Positions 17,672 to 28,584 are shown, counted from the stretch's first letter. The stretch: 64,000 bases of DNA from Azospirillum sp. B4 (GCF_000333275.1 NZ_BACU01000079.1:1-64000), one strand, 5' to 3'. Numbers and translations are program-made. Notes: generated from the sequence alone by a model not told the origin.

Positions 17672-19020
17672 CGCCGCGCGCCCTGACCGATAGCAGCCCC
17701 GAACGCGACGCCCGGTTGCGCTTCATGGGCATCGACGCGGATACCGGCGCCCGGCTGCGGGATTTCTGGACCGTCGTGGAACCGGAACTGCCGGCCATCC
17801 TCGAAGGCTTCTACCGCCACGTGACCAGCGAACCGCGACTGGCGCGACTGCTGGGCGACGACGTCCCCCGCCTGAAGGGCGCCCAGGGCGCGCATTGGGC
17901 ACAGCTGTTCGGGGGCCGCTTCGACGGCACCTATATGCGGGGGGTGCGGGCCATCGGCCTGATCCACAACAAGATCGGATTGGAACCGCGCTGGTACATC
18001 GGCGGCTACAACTATGTGCTGGGCCGTCTGGTGGCCCTGGCGGTGCGCCATATGAAATGGCGCCCCCACCGCCTGACAGCCACGCTGGCCGCCATCAACG
18101 CCGCCGTCATGCTGGACATGGACCTGGCGATTTCCGCCTACCAGGAGGCCATGCTGGCGGAACGGGAGGCCCGCCAAGTCGTGATGGCGGACGCCATCCA
18201 TCGGTTCGACCAGCAGATCACCACGGCGCTGGGCACCGTCGACGGGGCCGCCGGGCGCATGCGCGACACGGCCGACAGGCTGTCGTCCAACGCCGATGCC
18301 GCCTCGCGGCAATCAACCACGGTGGCGGCGGCGTCCCGCCAGGCATCCGCCAATGTGCAAACCGTGGCGACGGCCGCGAGCCAGCTGTCGGCCACGGTGG
18401 AGGAGATAAGCCGCCAAGTCACCCTATCCACCCACATCGCGGCGCAGGCCGTGGGCCAGGCCAACCACACCGACGCGATGGTGCGGGGACTGACGGACCG
18501 GGCGCGCCAGATCGGCGACGTGGTGGATTTGATCGGCGCCGTCGCCGCCCAGACCAACCTGCTGGCGCTGAACGCCACCATCGAGGCGGCGCGGGCGGGC
18601 GACAGCGGCAAGGGCTTCGCCGTGGTCGCCACGGAGGTGAAGGCGCTGGCCGGGCAGACCGCCCAGGCGACGGAGGAGATCAGCCACCACGTGGGTGCCA
18701 TCCAGGCGGCGACGCGGGAATCCGCCACCGCCATCCAGGCCATCGCCACCACCATCGGCGAGATCAGTCGGATCACCGCCACCATCGCCGCCGCGGTCGA
18801 GCAGCAGGGCGCCGCGACGCGGGAGATCACCCGCAATGCCGACGAGGCGGCGCGGGGCACGCGGGAGATGGACGGCACCATCCATGATCTCAGCGTGGCG
18901 GCGGGGGAAGATCGCGTGATGGCCGGCAGCGTGCAGTCGGCGGTGCATGACCTGTCACGGCAATCGGCCGCGCTGCGCGGCCAGATCGAGGGCTTCTTCG
19001 CCACCATCCGAAACGCTTAG
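17668..19020 (+). CDS. Globin-coupled methyl-accepting chemotaxis protein (HemAT-like oxygen sensor)
   Basis: This 450-residue cytoplasmic transducer has an N-terminal globin-coupled sensor domain (about 15-175) with the proximal heme His in [20 protein letters not shown] (His100). The methyl-accepting domain (about 180-450) carries the signalling hairpin [18 protein letters not shown]. There are no membrane helices, as in HemAT aerotaxis receptors. The true start is the ATG at 17668 overlapping the preceding stop; an open frame further upstream is non-coding. Being inside the nif cluster, it probably steers the cell to low oxygen while it fixes nitrogen. That coupling is inference. It converges on nifQ. 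Confidence 0.9.
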   Translation: MTPRALTDSSPERDARLRFMGIDADTGARLRDFWTVVEPELPAILEGFYRHVTSEPRLARLLGDDVPRLKGAQGAHWAQLFGGRFDGTYMRGVRAIGLIHNKIGLEPRWYIGGYNYVLGRLVALAVRHMKWRPHRLTATLAAINAAVMLDMDLAISAYQEAMLAEREARQVVMADAIHRFDQQITTALGTVDGAAGRMRDTADRLSSNADAASRQSTTVAAASRQASANVQTVATAASQLSATVEEISRQVTLSTHIAAQAVGQANHTDAMVRGLTDRARQIGDVVDLIGAVAAQTNLLALNATIEAARAGDSGKGFAVVATEVKALAGQTAQATEEISHHVGAIQAATRESATAIQAIATTIGEISRITATIAAAVEQQGAATREITRNADEAARGTREMDGTIHDLSVAAGEDRVMAGSVQSAVHDLSRQSAALRGQIEGFFATIRNA

Positions 19021-19031
19021 AGGGAAGGTTG

Positions 19032-19710
19032 CTAAGGGGAGAGCTCGCGCCCGGCGCGGATGTGGGCCAGCACGGCCTCCCCCTCCTCCGCGCCGAAGCA
19101 GGCGTCGAAGTCGTCGCAGTCCGTGCAAACGGGGGCCGAGCAGAGGGAGAAGCCCTCCGACCGGCAGATCATGCGGTACAGGAACTTCTTCCACTTCATG
19201 TCCTGGCTGTTGCGCCGCTTCAGGCCGGTGAAATGGCGCTCCATCAGGCGCGACAGCTCCCCCCGGTCACGCAGTCCCAGGTCCTGCCACAGGTGGTTGG
19301 GCCGGGTGCAGCGCCGGGCGATCATGACCGACAGATCGCGCTGCAAGGCGGTGCCCGCGCTGGCGTACATCCACAGCAGGTCGCGCACCGCCACCTCGTC
19401 ATCGCCCAGGATGGGCGGCGGGCCGGCGGTGGAGATCAAGGCCAGCGGCGCACCGGGAAACAGCGCAGTGACCAGCCGGCCCAGGGCGTCATTCCCCAGC
19501 CCCACCCAAGCGGACAGCGGGTCCCGGGCCGCCATAGCCTCGCCGCAAAGCCAGCGACAGGATGCTGGCCACCACATGCCGTTCGAAGGCGTCGGGGGCC
19601 GCCTTCGCACCTTGGGCCCAATGGGCCGCCCACCCGGCCGCCCATTCGGCCGCGGGGTCGGCGCCGGGCCATCAGCCGGGCGTAAATCTGGGTGGCCGCC
19701 CGCCCGGGTC
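19032..19710 (-). pseudogene. nifQ: nifQ with frameshifts in the N-terminal third
   Basis: NifQ donates molybdenum to FeMo-co synthesis. The C-terminal part is intact, with HLWQDLGL, the MKWKKFLYRMICR block and the Mo-Fe-S Cys motif CSAPVCTDCDDFDAC. Upstream, the NifQ-like text jumps frames: IYARLMA (about 19682-19662) in one frame, ADPAAEWAAGWAAHWAQ and DAFERHVVASILSLAL (about 19662-19540) in a second, and DPLSAWVGLGNDALGRLVTA onwards in a third. No single frame spans the whole gene. An ATG at 19535 would still give a 167-residue protein, the length of Klebsiella NifQ, so partial function is possible. Base errors in this GC-rich stretch are the alternative. It directly follows fdxB. Confidence 0.75.
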
Positions 19711-20011
19711 ACGCGGCCTCCATCCTCAAGGGGCCATGGGTCTGGCATTTGGCCGGGCAGACCCGGGCGCAGGCGCCGCAGCCGATGCAGGCGCCCTCGT
19801 CATCCATGACCATGACCTTCTTCTCGATCTCATCGTCGTCATCGCCGCCGTCGAGATCGATCAGGTCGCCATCCTCGTTCAGGCCCTTCAGAACCATCAC
19901 GCCGCGACCGCAAACCTTGAAGCAGCGGCCACAGCCGATACAGCGCTTGGCATCGATGGCGATCAGGTAGTCGGGCTGCCAGTCGCGGCCGTCGCGGGTG
20001 GAGGCGGACAT
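19709..20011 (-). CDS. fdxB: FdxB, nif-specific ferredoxin III
   Basis: This 100-residue ferredoxin has two [4Fe-4S] motifs, CIGCGRCFKVC (about 24-34) and CIGCGACARVCP (about 74-85). They are separated by an acidic loop (DLDGGDDDDEIEKK), the arrangement of FdxB in alphaproteobacterial nifENX units. It likely gives electrons for FeMo-co assembly. It lies 25 bases after the DUF683 gene, and its stop touches the start of the nifQ region. Confidence 0.93.
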   Translation of the reverse strand: MSASTRDGRDWQPDYLIAIDAKRCIGCGRCFKVCGRGVMVLKGLNEDGDLIDLDGGDDDDEIEKKVMVMDDEGACIGCGACARVCPAKCQTHGPLRMEAA

Positions 20012-20036
20012 GGGATGGGTACTCCCTCAAAAGGGG

Positions 20037-20237
20037 TCAGGCGCTTTCCAGCAGCTTCAGGCTGGCGCGCTTGCTTTCCAGGATGGCGAAAGCGTCGTGG
20101 GCGCGCCGCGCCACCTCCAGGATGGAGGGCCAGTTGACCGGCAGCTCCTCCGACAGGTCGTGCAGATCCATCTTGGCCTGCATGGCCTTGGCCGACAGCT
20201 TCTTGATCTCGGCCTTCAGGGCCTCGGCGTCGCTCAT
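20037..20237 (-). CDS. CCE_0567/DUF683-family nif protein
   Basis: This 66-residue helical protein (AEIKKLSAKAMQAKMDLHDLSEELP, then ILEVARRAHDAFAILE) matches the small DUF683 family, always found next to the NifX-associated DUF269 gene. A cyanobacterial member binds metal as a helical homodimer. The His in MDLHDLSEELP fits that. It lies 12 bases after the DUF269 gene. Confidence 0.9.
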   Translation of the reverse strand: MSDAEALKAEIKKLSAKAMQAKMDLHDLSEELPVNWPSILEVARRAHDAFAILESKRASLKLLESA

Positions 20238-20249
20238 CGCCCATCCTCC

Positions 20250-20720
20250 TCAATACCGGGCCACGTCGGGGAAGCGGGCGATCATGTCGACACCGGCCTG
20301 CACGTACTTCGTCCCCTCCTCCGCCAGCTTGGCCAGGCTGTCGAAGCCGAAACGGTGGACGTCGCGCAGCTGCTTGTTCACCACCACCAGCCGCCCGCCC
20401 AGCAGCACCATGCGGCCGAAGCCCTCATGGCTCATCTTCAGCATGGGGGAGACCATGACGCCGGTGGCGCGCTCGATGGACAGGGCGATGGCGTTGAAGA
20501 ACAGCTCCAGCCGCCAGATCGTCTCAGGATCCGGGTCGCCCATGATGGGCAGCGCCCGCCGCTTTTCCCGATCCAGGATGTAGGGCTCCAGCAGATCCAG
20601 GTCGGCCTTGGCGTCCCAGGTGCCATGGGCGTCCTGCGCCCGCCAAACCTTGACCAATTCCTTGATGAAGGGGGACTGGGCCGCCGCTTCGGGCGGCGCG
20701 ATTTCCGCGATGTCGGACAT
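20250..20720 (-). CDS. NifX-associated protein (DUF269)
   Basis: This 156-residue protein has the family core [19 protein letters not shown], then [21 protein letters not shown] and [18 protein letters not shown]. These proteins accompany NifX and are thought to help in cofactor transfer, though the step is unproven. It lies 8 bases after nifX in the nifENX unit. Confidence 0.93.
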   Translation of the reverse strand: MSDIAEIAPPEAAAQSPFIKELVKVWRAQDAHGTWDAKADLDLLEPYILDREKRRALPIMGDPDPETIWRLELFFNAIALSIERATGVMVSPMLKMSHEGFGRMVLLGGRLVVVNKQLRDVHRFGFDSLAKLAEEGTKYVQAGVDMIARFPDVARY

Positions 20721-20728
20721 GCTTTACC

Positions 20729-21124
20729 TCAATCCTCGAAATCCAGGGTGCGGGGGGCGTCCTTGGCCAGGGCCTTGCGCAGCCAGGGCGGTGGCGTGCC
20801 GGCCAGCACCTCGCGCAGCCGGCCCAGCAGGTCCTCGATGGCCTCGGGCTGGTTGACCTTCATGGGGTGGATGTTGTTGGCCACCACCCGGGCGGCACCC
20901 GACCCGCCGATGGCGGCGACGTACAGGATGGCGCAATCCTTGATCGCCTCGATCTTCGGCGCCAGCTTGTCCTCGTTGCCGTCCTCCTGCAGGTCGCCGG
21001 CGAACTCCACCGCCTTCAGGAAGTGATGGCCCTCGGGGCTCAGCTCGTAGATGGCGATGTTGCGCGCCCAGCCGAAATGGGCGTCGACGCGCTTCAGGTC
21101 CTGGGTCGCGAACGCGATTTTCAT
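20729..21124 (-). CDS. nifX: NifX, FeMo-cofactor precursor carrier
   Basis: This 131-residue protein begins MKIAFATQDLKRVDAHFGWA and contains CAILYVAAIGGSGAARVV. It is a member of the NifX/NafY/VnfX group that binds NifB-co and the later precursor between NifB and NifEN. Its ATG overlaps the nifN stop (ATGA). The same fold is fused to the end of NifB here. Confidence 0.95.
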   Translation of the reverse strand: MKIAFATQDLKRVDAHFGWARNIAIYELSPEGHHFLKAVEFAGDLQEDGNEDKLAPKIEAIKDCAILYVAAIGGSGAARVVANNIHPMKVNQPEAIEDLLGRLREVLAGTPPPWLRKALAKDAPRTLDFED

Positions 21125-22512
21125 GCGATGTCCCCTTCGGTCCGGGCGCCAATGGCGCCATGCTCATGCGGTGTCCGCCAGGTGTCCGGCGTCGGTTCGT
21201 GGTGGGCCTCGCCATCGGCCATCACCAGGTTGCTGAGGGCGAAGATCAGGTCGCGGGCGCCGCGATAGCCCACCATGGTCAAATGCCCGGCGCCCAGCCG
21301 GTCGAACATGGGAATGCCCATGCGGAAGAAGGGGATGCCCAGCCGGGCCGCCGCCTGGCGACCGTGGGAATGGGTGATCAGCAGGTCGCAAGCCCGTTCC
21401 TTCGCCAGGCGCTCCAGATCCTCCAGGTCGCCGATCAGCACCTCGCCCGTGTCGACATCGGCCAACACGGGGGAATGAGTGGTGGTCACGGCGGCCGTGA
21501 TCTGCGCCCCCATGCCATGCAGCATGCCGCCGACATCGGCCAGCAGGTCCGGCTCCGCCCCGATGGCCAGCTTGCGGCCGCCGATGTGGAAGTGGCCGTC
21601 CAGCATGGCGTCGACCAGCTGGCCCCGCTGGCGGCGATATTTGGCCGGCACCGGCCGGCCGCTGATCTCCGACAACAGCATCATCAGATCGTCGGTGGGG
21701 CCCAGGCCGCATAGGCGCTGGAACAGATGAAAGGGCACGCCGGTCTTGTCATGCAGTGCCTGGCCGGCGCCGCGCATCTGTTCGCCGATGGCGATGGTCC
21801 AACCGGCCGTGCCCATGTCGGCCACCTCGTCCACGCCGATGCCGCCGATGGTGGTGGGCGTGAACTCCTCCGGTATATGGCCGTCCAGCGATCCCGCCAG
21901 ATCGGGCAGGAAACTGGGGCGCAGGCCGAAATCCTCGATGATGGTGCGCAATTCGTCCAGGTCGCCGGGGGTGAGGTGGCATCCCGGCAGCACGTTGACA
22001 CGGGCGCGGTCGCGAACGGCCCCGGGCAACGGGCGGTGCACCAGCGCCTCCACCATCCGGGTCACCGCCTTGGCCCAGCCATCCTGGAAGGCGTCCTTGA
22101 AGTCGGGGGTGGAGACATAGACGATGGGCAGGTCCGCCACCTCGGGATGCCGTTCCCGCACCAGACGGATGTAGCCTTCGACATCGTCGCCCTTGGTCTC
22201 CGTCACGCCGGTGGAGCAGAGGCCGATGATCTCCGGCTTGGTGCGCTTGTGAATGTTCAGGATGGCCTGTTCGACATTGTCGTAACCGCCCAGCACCGTG
22301 GCCACCTCGCTCATGGCCGTGGTCTGCAAGGGGATGGCCTCCTTGAAATGGCGGACGAACAGCACCAGCCCGAAGGAGGTGCAGCCCTGCGACCCGTGCA
22401 GCAGGGGCATAGACCCGCGCAGGCCCATGAAGGCCAGGGCGCCGCCTATGGGCTGGCTCATCTTCAGCGGGTTGACCGTGCAGGCCTTCTTCAGGTGCGT
22501 AACCGTCGCCAT
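21121..22512 (-). CDS. nifN: NifN, FeMo-cofactor scaffold beta subunit
   Basis: This 463-residue homologue of NifK forms the NifEN scaffold on which FeMo-co matures. The conserved start reads HLKKACTVNPLKMSQPIGGA, with LLHGSQGCTSFG following and GLCSTGVTETKGDDVEGYI further on. Three starts are possible (GTG 22521, ATG 22518, ATG 22512). GGAG lies 8 bases before 22512, so that one is used. It overlaps the nifE stop region. Confidence 0.95.
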   Translation of the reverse strand: MATVTHLKKACTVNPLKMSQPIGGALAFMGLRGSMPLLHGSQGCTSFGLVLFVRHFKEAIPLQTTAMSEVATVLGGYDNVEQAILNIHKRTKPEIIGLCSTGVTETKGDDVEGYIRLVRERHPEVADLPIVYVSTPDFKDAFQDGWAKAVTRMVEALVHRPLPGAVRDRARVNVLPGCHLTPGDLDELRTIIEDFGLRPSFLPDLAGSLDGHIPEEFTPTTIGGIGVDEVADMGTAGWTIAIGEQMRGAGQALHDKTGVPFHLFQRLCGLGPTDDLMMLLSEISGRPVPAKYRRQRGQLVDAMLDGHFHIGGRKLAIGAEPDLLADVGGMLHGMGAQITAAVTTTHSPVLADVDTGEVLIGDLEDLERLAKERACDLLITHSHGRQAAARLGIPFFRMGIPMFDRLGAGHLTMVGYRGARDLIFALSNLVMADGEAHHEPTPDTWRTPHEHGAIGARTEGDIA

Positions 22513-22517
22513 GGGCA

Positions 22518-24179
22518 TCACTCCGCCGCCGCCAGGGCCGGGCCGGCCGCCAGGATTTCCTCTACCCGCACGGCGCAGGCGCCGCAGCCGCCCGTGGCGT
22601 TGGTATGGCCCTTCACCTCCGCCACCGTCGCCAGGCCGTGGGCCTGGATGGCGTCCTCGATGGCGCCCAGGTCAACGCCCTTGCAGACACAGACCGGGCG
22701 CGACCGCCGTGCCGCCTCCGCCGCCACGGGGTCGGCCGCCAGGGCCGCCGCCTCCGCATCCATCTGGGCGATGGCCTTGTCCTGCCAGCTGTCGCCCGGC
22801 ACATCCCAGGGGGCCGGGCGGCGCACCTGCTCCCACACCGGGTTGAACAGGGTCTTCGCGATCTCTTCCACCAGCCGGACCATGCCGACATAGCCCATGT
22901 AGGCGTGGTGGCGTTCCTGGTTGATGTCCAGCCAGGGCATCGCCGCCTTCAGCGCGATGAACTGCGACCGGCCGCCTGACAACATGATGTCGGCCCGCGC
23001 GTCCTTCAGCATCTTGTACATCTCGCGCGGGGTCATATCCTCGATCAGGTGGGCGTCCTTGCCCATCAGTTCCTTGATGCGCTCCTTGTCCTCCTTGGTG
23101 GACTTCTTGACGCTGGTGCCCACCAGCTCCAGCCCGGCCTCCTGCAGGGCCGCCACCACCGACCAGGATTTCACGCCGCCGGTGATCAGCAGCACCTTCT
23201 TGCCCTGGAAACGGGGCTTGTAGGGGGCGATGGCGGCCCAGGCCCGCGCCTCCTCCCGCGCGATCACGGCCTCGGTGCGGGCCAAGATGTCGTCGGGGGC
23301 GCCACGCTCCACCAGCAGGCGCGCGATCTCGCGCAGGCTGTCGCTGGTGTCGCCGATGCCGTAGAACGACCCTTCGAAAAAGGGGATGCCGTAGCGTTCC
23401 TGCATCTTGCGGGCGACGTTGATCATGGCCTTGGAGCACACCATCATGGCCGCCTTCGCCCGGTGGGACTGCGCCACCTCGCGGTAGCGGCCGTCGCCGG
23501 AGATGCAGGACAGGATGCGGATGCCCAGCTCATCCAACAGCGGCTTCACCTGCCACAGCTCACCGGACAGGTTGTATTCGCCGATGATGTTGATGTCGTA
23601 GGGCGTGGTGATCTCCGGCTCCACCGTCCCGATGACATGGTCCAGCAGGGCCTCGCCCGCCAGCTTGTTGCCCAGGTTCTTCGGCCCGACGAAGCCCGGC
23701 GAATTGATGGGGATGACGGGCGTGCCGAACTTGGCCGCCGCCGCCTTGCAGACGGCGTTGATGTCGTCGCCGGTCATGGCCGGCAGGCAGGTCTGATAAA
23801 CGAAGACGGCCGGTGGATCATACTTCTCGATGATCTCGCGGATGGCCTTATACAGCCGCTTCTCCCCGCCGAAGACGATGTCGGTCTCGTTGATATCGGT
23901 GGTGAAGCTGGTGCGCCACAGGGTGGGGCCGGAGGACTTGGCGCCCCGGTTGTCCCAGGAATTGCCTTCGCAGGCGATGGGCCCATGCACCAGGTGGGCG
24001 ACGTCGGTCAGCGGTTGCAGGGCGATCTTGGCGCCATCGAAAGCGCAGCCCCCCGCCGCCCCGCCGGGCTGCAGCTGCTTGGTGCAGCCCTTCTTGCGCT
24101 CCGCCGCCGACTTGTTGGCGTTCTTGCCGCAACCGGGTTCGTCGAAGACAGCCTGTATGGTGGCCGACAGCGAACTCAT
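22518..24179 (-). CDS. nifE: NifE, FeMo-cofactor scaffold alpha subunit with C-terminal BFD-like domain
   Basis: This 553-residue homologue of NifD has GCTKQLQPGGAAGGCAFDGA and HGPIACEGNSWDNRGA at the N-terminus and the scaffold body to about residue 470. The tail adds a domain absent from the about 475-residue Azotobacter-type NifE: CVCKGVDLGAIEDAIQ, then GHTNATGGCGACAVRVEEIL. This is a Cys-X-Cys ... Cys-X2-Cys pattern like the [2Fe-2S] BFD domain. The frame is open far upstream, but the ATG at 24179 (MSSLSATIQ) fits the family. Confidence 0.95.
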   Translation of the reverse strand: MSSLSATIQAVFDEPGCGKNANKSAAERKKGCTKQLQPGGAAGGCAFDGAKIALQPLTDVAHLVHGPIACEGNSWDNRGAKSSGPTLWRTSFTTDINETDIVFGGEKRLYKAIREIIEKYDPPAVFVYQTCLPAMTGDDINAVCKAAAAKFGTPVIPINSPGFVGPKNLGNKLAGEALLDHVIGTVEPEITTPYDINIIGEYNLSGELWQVKPLLDELGIRILSCISGDGRYREVAQSHRAKAAMMVCSKAMINVARKMQERYGIPFFEGSFYGIGDTSDSLREIARLLVERGAPDDILARTEAVIAREEARAWAAIAPYKPRFQGKKVLLITGGVKSWSVVAALQEAGLELVGTSVKKSTKEDKERIKELMGKDAHLIEDMTPREMYKMLKDARADIMLSGGRSQFIALKAAMPWLDINQERHHAYMGYVGMVRLVEEIAKTLFNPVWEQVRRPAPWDVPGDSWQDKAIAQMDAEAAALAADPVAAEAARRSRPVCVCKGVDLGAIEDAIQAHGLATVAEVKGHTNATGGCGACAVRVEEILAAGPALAAAE

Positions 24180-24227
24180 GGCGTGTTTCTCCTCGGTCCC
24201 GGGGACGACGTCCGGAGGCCAAAAGGT

Positions 24228-24289
24228 GCCGCGCCGCCGGGTGAAACCAACGGCGCGGCCAGGAGGCAGCGCTTTTTGGGGGAAGCGCT
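24228..24289 (-). other. Two stem-loops between nifK and nifE
   Basis: In the 122-base gap there are two perfect stems on the minus-strand transcript: AGCGCTT arms at 24268-24274/24283-24289, then a 9-bp GC stem at 24228-24236/24251-24259. The second is followed by ACCTTTT. Such structures can stabilise the nifHDK message or partly stop transcription before nifEN. I saw no sigma-54 promoter here, so nifE is probably read through. Confidence 0.55.
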
Positions 24290-24301
24290 CACGGGGAAGG
24301 G

Positions 24302-25861
24302 TCAGCGGATGATGTCGAAGCTGTAGTCGGTCTTGGACGGCACGTTGCTGGCCTTGTCGATCTCGTCGAAGATCTTGTCCAGGATCCACACCAGCACGTT
24401 CAGCCCACCCTGATAGCCCCACACCGGATAACGATGGTGGTGGTGCCGGTCGAAGATGGGAAAGCCGATGCGGATCAGCGGCGTGCCCGTGTCGCGCTCC
24501 AGATACTTGCCGTAGGTGTTGCCGATCAGGAAGTCCACCGGCTCGGTGAACAGCAGCGAGCGCATGTGCCACAGATCCTTGCCCGGATAGACATGGCAGT
24601 TCTTCCCGAATGGCGAGCTGTTGAACACCGCCTGCACCTTCTCCGCCCAGGCCTTGTTGCCATTGGTGGCCAGCACATGGGTGGGTTCCGCCCCCAGCTC
24701 CAGCAGGAAGGCCGCCAGGCCCAGGCACAGGTCCGGGTCGCCGTAGATCGCGAACTTCTTGCCGTGGATATGGGCGCTGCTGTCGGCGATGGCGTCGACC
24801 AGGCGGCCCCGCTCCATCTCCAGCGACTGCGGGATCTCAACGCCGGCCAGGCGGGCGACTTCCATCAGGAAACGGTCGGTGCCAGCCACGCCCACGGGGT
24901 GGTTGAAGGCCGCGACCTCCTGCCCATGGGCCGCGATCAGGCCCAGGGTCTTTTCCGTGCAGTATTCCTGCATCGACAAGGTGGCCTTGGCGTGCACGGC
25001 CGCGGCCGTCTCCTCCAGCGTGGTGCCGCCGTCATACATGCGGAACTCGCCATCCGTGGGCGTGTCCCAGACGTCGCTGTTGTCGCCCAGGATGGTGTAA
25101 TCCACCCCCATCAGGCCGAAGATGCGCTTGATTTCCCGCAGGTTGCCGACGGTATAGCCATCGAACCCGCCAATGAAATTGATCTTGCCGTTGGGCTGGC
25201 GCTCCAGCTTGGGCGCGGTGCCGGCCTTGCCGTCCCAGAAATGCTCCAGGATGCCCTTCATCACGTTGTCGTAGCCGGTGACATGGCTGCCGACGAAGGC
25301 GGGGGTGTGGGCGAAGGGAACGTCGTACTCGGCCGGGACGGAGCCCTTCTCCTTCGCCGTCTTGATGAAGGCGTTCAAGTCGTCGCCGATCACCTCCGCC
25401 ATGCAGGTGGTGGAGACGGAGATCATCTTGGGCTTGTACATGCTGTAGGTGTTGGCCAGGCCGTCGATCATGTTGTTCAGGCCGCCGAACACCGCCGCGT
25501 CCTCCGTCATGGAGGAGGAGACGCAGGAGCTGGGCTCCTTGAAATGCCGGGAGAAGTGGCTGCGGTAATAGGCGACGCACCCTTGGGACCCGTGGACGAA
25601 GGGAATGGTCCCCTCGAACCCCACGGCGGCGAACACAGCGCCCAACGGCTGGCACGCCTTGGCCGGGTTCACGGTCAGCGCCTCGCGGGCGAAGTTCTTC
25701 TCGCGGTATTCGGGCGTCTTGGCCCATTCGCGCACCCGCTCCACCTCCGCCGGATCCCGCTGGTTTTCGAACAGCGCGCGCTTGTTCGCCAGCATCTGCT
25801 GGTATTCCGGCCCGCGGAAAAGCTCCAGGTGGTCGAGCACGTGTTCGGCATTCTGTGTCAT
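24302..25861 (-). CDS. nifK: NifK, MoFe protein beta subunit
   Basis: This 519-residue beta chain of dinitrogenase has the P-cluster Cys regions [25 protein letters not shown] and [13 protein letters not shown] and the C-terminal motif [19 protein letters not shown]. It pairs with NifD to hold the P-cluster and FeMo-co. The gap to nifD is 72 bases and holds a strong hairpin. Confidence 0.98.
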   Translation of the reverse strand: MTQNAEHVLDHLELFRGPEYQQMLANKRALFENQRDPAEVERVREWAKTPEYREKNFAREALTVNPAKACQPLGAVFAAVGFEGTIPFVHGSQGCVAYYRSHFSRHFKEPSSCVSSSMTEDAAVFGGLNNMIDGLANTYSMYKPKMISVSTTCMAEVIGDDLNAFIKTAKEKGSVPAEYDVPFAHTPAFVGSHVTGYDNVMKGILEHFWDGKAGTAPKLERQPNGKINFIGGFDGYTVGNLREIKRIFGLMGVDYTILGDNSDVWDTPTDGEFRMYDGGTTLEETAAAVHAKATLSMQEYCTEKTLGLIAAHGQEVAAFNHPVGVAGTDRFLMEVARLAGVEIPQSLEMERGRLVDAIADSSAHIHGKKFAIYGDPDLCLGLAAFLLELGAEPTHVLATNGNKAWAEKVQAVFNSSPFGKNCHVYPGKDLWHMRSLLFTEPVDFLIGNTYGKYLERDTGTPLIRIGFPIFDRHHHHRYPVWGYQGGLNVLVWILDKIFDEIDKASNVPSKTDYSFDIIR

Positions 25862-25889
25862 GATCTAAGCCCTTTCAAATCGGGTCCTT

Positions 25890-25922
25890 GCGGGCCCTTC
25901 CCATCGGTTGGGAAGGGCCCGC
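25890..25922 (-). other. 14-bp perfect hairpin between nifD and nifK
   Basis: A perfect 14-bp stem (25890-25903 with 25909-25922) with a 5-base loop fills most of the nifD-nifK gap. No T-run follows on the minus strand, so it is more likely an RNA stability or processing element than a terminator. Confidence 0.7.
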
Positions 25923-25933
25923 GCGGGGAGGCC

Positions 25934-27436
25934 TTATTCGGCCGCCAGCAGGGTGGGTTTGGGCGCCGCCTTCCAGGGTGCCTTGGCCATCTTCCAGACG
26001 GGGGCGTTGATGGCCATGTCCATGTCGCGGGCGAAGATGGCGAAGCCGTCGTAGCCGTGGTAGGGCCCGGAATAGTCCCAGGAGTGCATCTGGCGGAACG
26101 GCACGCCCATCTTCTGGAAGACGTACTTCTCCTTGATGCCCGAGCCGACCAGGTCCGGCTGGATGCGCTCCACGAACTTCTCGAACTCGTAGCCCGTCAC
26201 GTCGTCATAGATCAGCGTGCCGTCCTTCACGTAGTGCTGGGCGGTGCGCTGATAGTCGTCGTTGTGACCGAACTCATAGCCCGTGCCCACCACCTCCATG
26301 CCCAGATCCTCATAGGCGCCGATGACGTGCCGGGGGCGCAGGCCGCCCACGAACAGCATCACCGTCTTGCCTTCCAGGCGCGGCCGGTACTTGGCGATGA
26401 CGGCGTCCATCAGCGCCTGGTACTTGGCGATGACGCGCTCCGCCCCCTCTTTGATCTTATCGTCGAAATAGCTGGCGATGCGGCGCAGGGATTCGGCGAT
26501 CTTGCTGGGCCCGAAGAAATTGTATTCACACCATGGAATTCCGTACTTCTCTTCCATGTGGCGTGAGATGTAGTTCATCGACCGGTAGCAGTGCAGGACG
26601 TTCAGCTTGGCCTTGGGCGTGGCCTCCAGCTCCGCCAGGGTGCCGTCGCCCGACCACTGGGCGATGACGCGCAGGCCCATCTCCTCCAGCAGGATGCGGG
26701 AGGACCAGGCGTCGCCACCGATGTTGTAGTCACCGATGATGGCGACGTCGTAGGGCGTGGCCTCGAACCCCGCCGGGCCGTTGGGGTCGGCCTTGTCGAA
26801 GACCCAGTCGCGGATGGCGTCGTTGGCCACGTGATGGCCCAGCGACTGCGACACGCCACGGAAGCCTTCGCAACGAACCGGCACGATGGTCTTGCCGCCG
26901 TATTCCTTGGACTTGGCCTTGGACACGGCCTCGATGTCGTCGCCGATCAGGCCGATGGGGCATTCCGACTGGACACTGATGCCGTTGTTCAGCGGAAACA
27001 GCTCCTGGATTTCGTCCATGATCTTGGCCAGCTTCTTGTCGCCGCCGAAGACGATGTCCTTCTCCTGGAAGTCGGAGGTGAACTGCATGGTCACGAAGGT
27101 GTCGACGCCGGTCGTGCCGATGTAGTAGTTGCGGCGCGCGGCCCAGGAATACTGGCCGCAGCCCACGGGGCCGTGGCTGATGTGGATCATGTCCTTGATC
27201 GGGCCCCAGACCACGCCCTTGGATCCGGCGTAGGCGCAGCCGCGGATGGTCATGACGCCCGGTATGGATTTCAGGTTGGACTTCACGCCGCAGTCGGACT
27301 TGCCGGCCTCATGCACGTTCAGGTGCTTGGCGCGCCGCTTCGCGGTCTTCTCCGGGTAAACAGCCAAGACCTCGTTGATCAGTTCCTTGTTGCGAGCCTT
27401 GATCTCCGCAACGCTTTCGGTTTCCGAAACGCTCAT
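25934..27436 (-). CDS. nifD: NifD, MoFe protein alpha subunit
   Basis: This 500-residue alpha chain has P-cluster ligands in [20 protein letters not shown] and [11 protein letters not shown], the [16 protein letters not shown] motif, and the FeMo-co ligand His in [20 protein letters not shown] (about 450). It is the catalytic subunit of Mo-nitrogenase. GAGGAC precedes the ATG. It lies 91 bases behind nifH. Confidence 0.98.
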   Translation of the reverse strand: MSVSETESVAEIKARNKELINEVLAVYPEKTAKRRAKHLNVHEAGKSDCGVKSNLKSIPGVMTIRGCAYAGSKGVVWGPIKDMIHISHGPVGCGQYSWAARRNYYIGTTGVDTFVTMQFTSDFQEKDIVFGGDKKLAKIMDEIQELFPLNNGISVQSECPIGLIGDDIEAVSKAKSKEYGGKTIVPVRCEGFRGVSQSLGHHVANDAIRDWVFDKADPNGPAGFEATPYDVAIIGDYNIGGDAWSSRILLEEMGLRVIAQWSGDGTLAELEATPKAKLNVLHCYRSMNYISRHMEEKYGIPWCEYNFFGPSKIAESLRRIASYFDDKIKEGAERVIAKYQALMDAVIAKYRPRLEGKTVMLFVGGLRPRHVIGAYEDLGMEVVGTGYEFGHNDDYQRTAQHYVKDGTLIYDDVTGYEFEKFVERIQPDLVGSGIKEKYVFQKMGVPFRQMHSWDYSGPYHGYDGFAIFARDMDMAINAPVWKMAKAPWKAAPKPTLLAAE

Positions 27437-27527
27437 TTCATCGTCCTCGTTCTACCCGGGATAGCCGGTACCGGCGTCCGGCCCCGGATGCGGGGGGCCG
27501 AACGCCGACGGCGGAAGCGGTGTGCGG

Positions 27528-28412
<885 letters not shown>

Positions 28413-28569
28413 TCAGGGTCTCCTTGAACCGATTGTTATGCCGATTGCCAATGCCCCAGGATCGGGGCGTTCCTCGTTCGCAGAACTGGCTCGCGGTTTT
28501 CGGGAAGGAGCACATCGCTCGACAGCGCGTAGGCGTGCACTCAGCCCTCACTAGCCGACCAGTCCTTCA

Positions 28570-28584
28570 GCAACCCGTGTGCCA
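28570..28584 (-). promoter_or_regulatory. Sigma-54 promoter of nifHDK
   Basis: On the minus strand: TGGCACACGGGTTGC, a full TGGCAC-N5-TTGC match, giving a leader of about 146 bases before the nifH ATG. Confidence 0.93.

Noticed and set aside
24228-24289. nifK-nifE stem-loops as a full terminator with a new nifE promoter
   Set aside because: No -24/-12 element is visible in the gap, so nifE must be read through; a full stop is unlikely.
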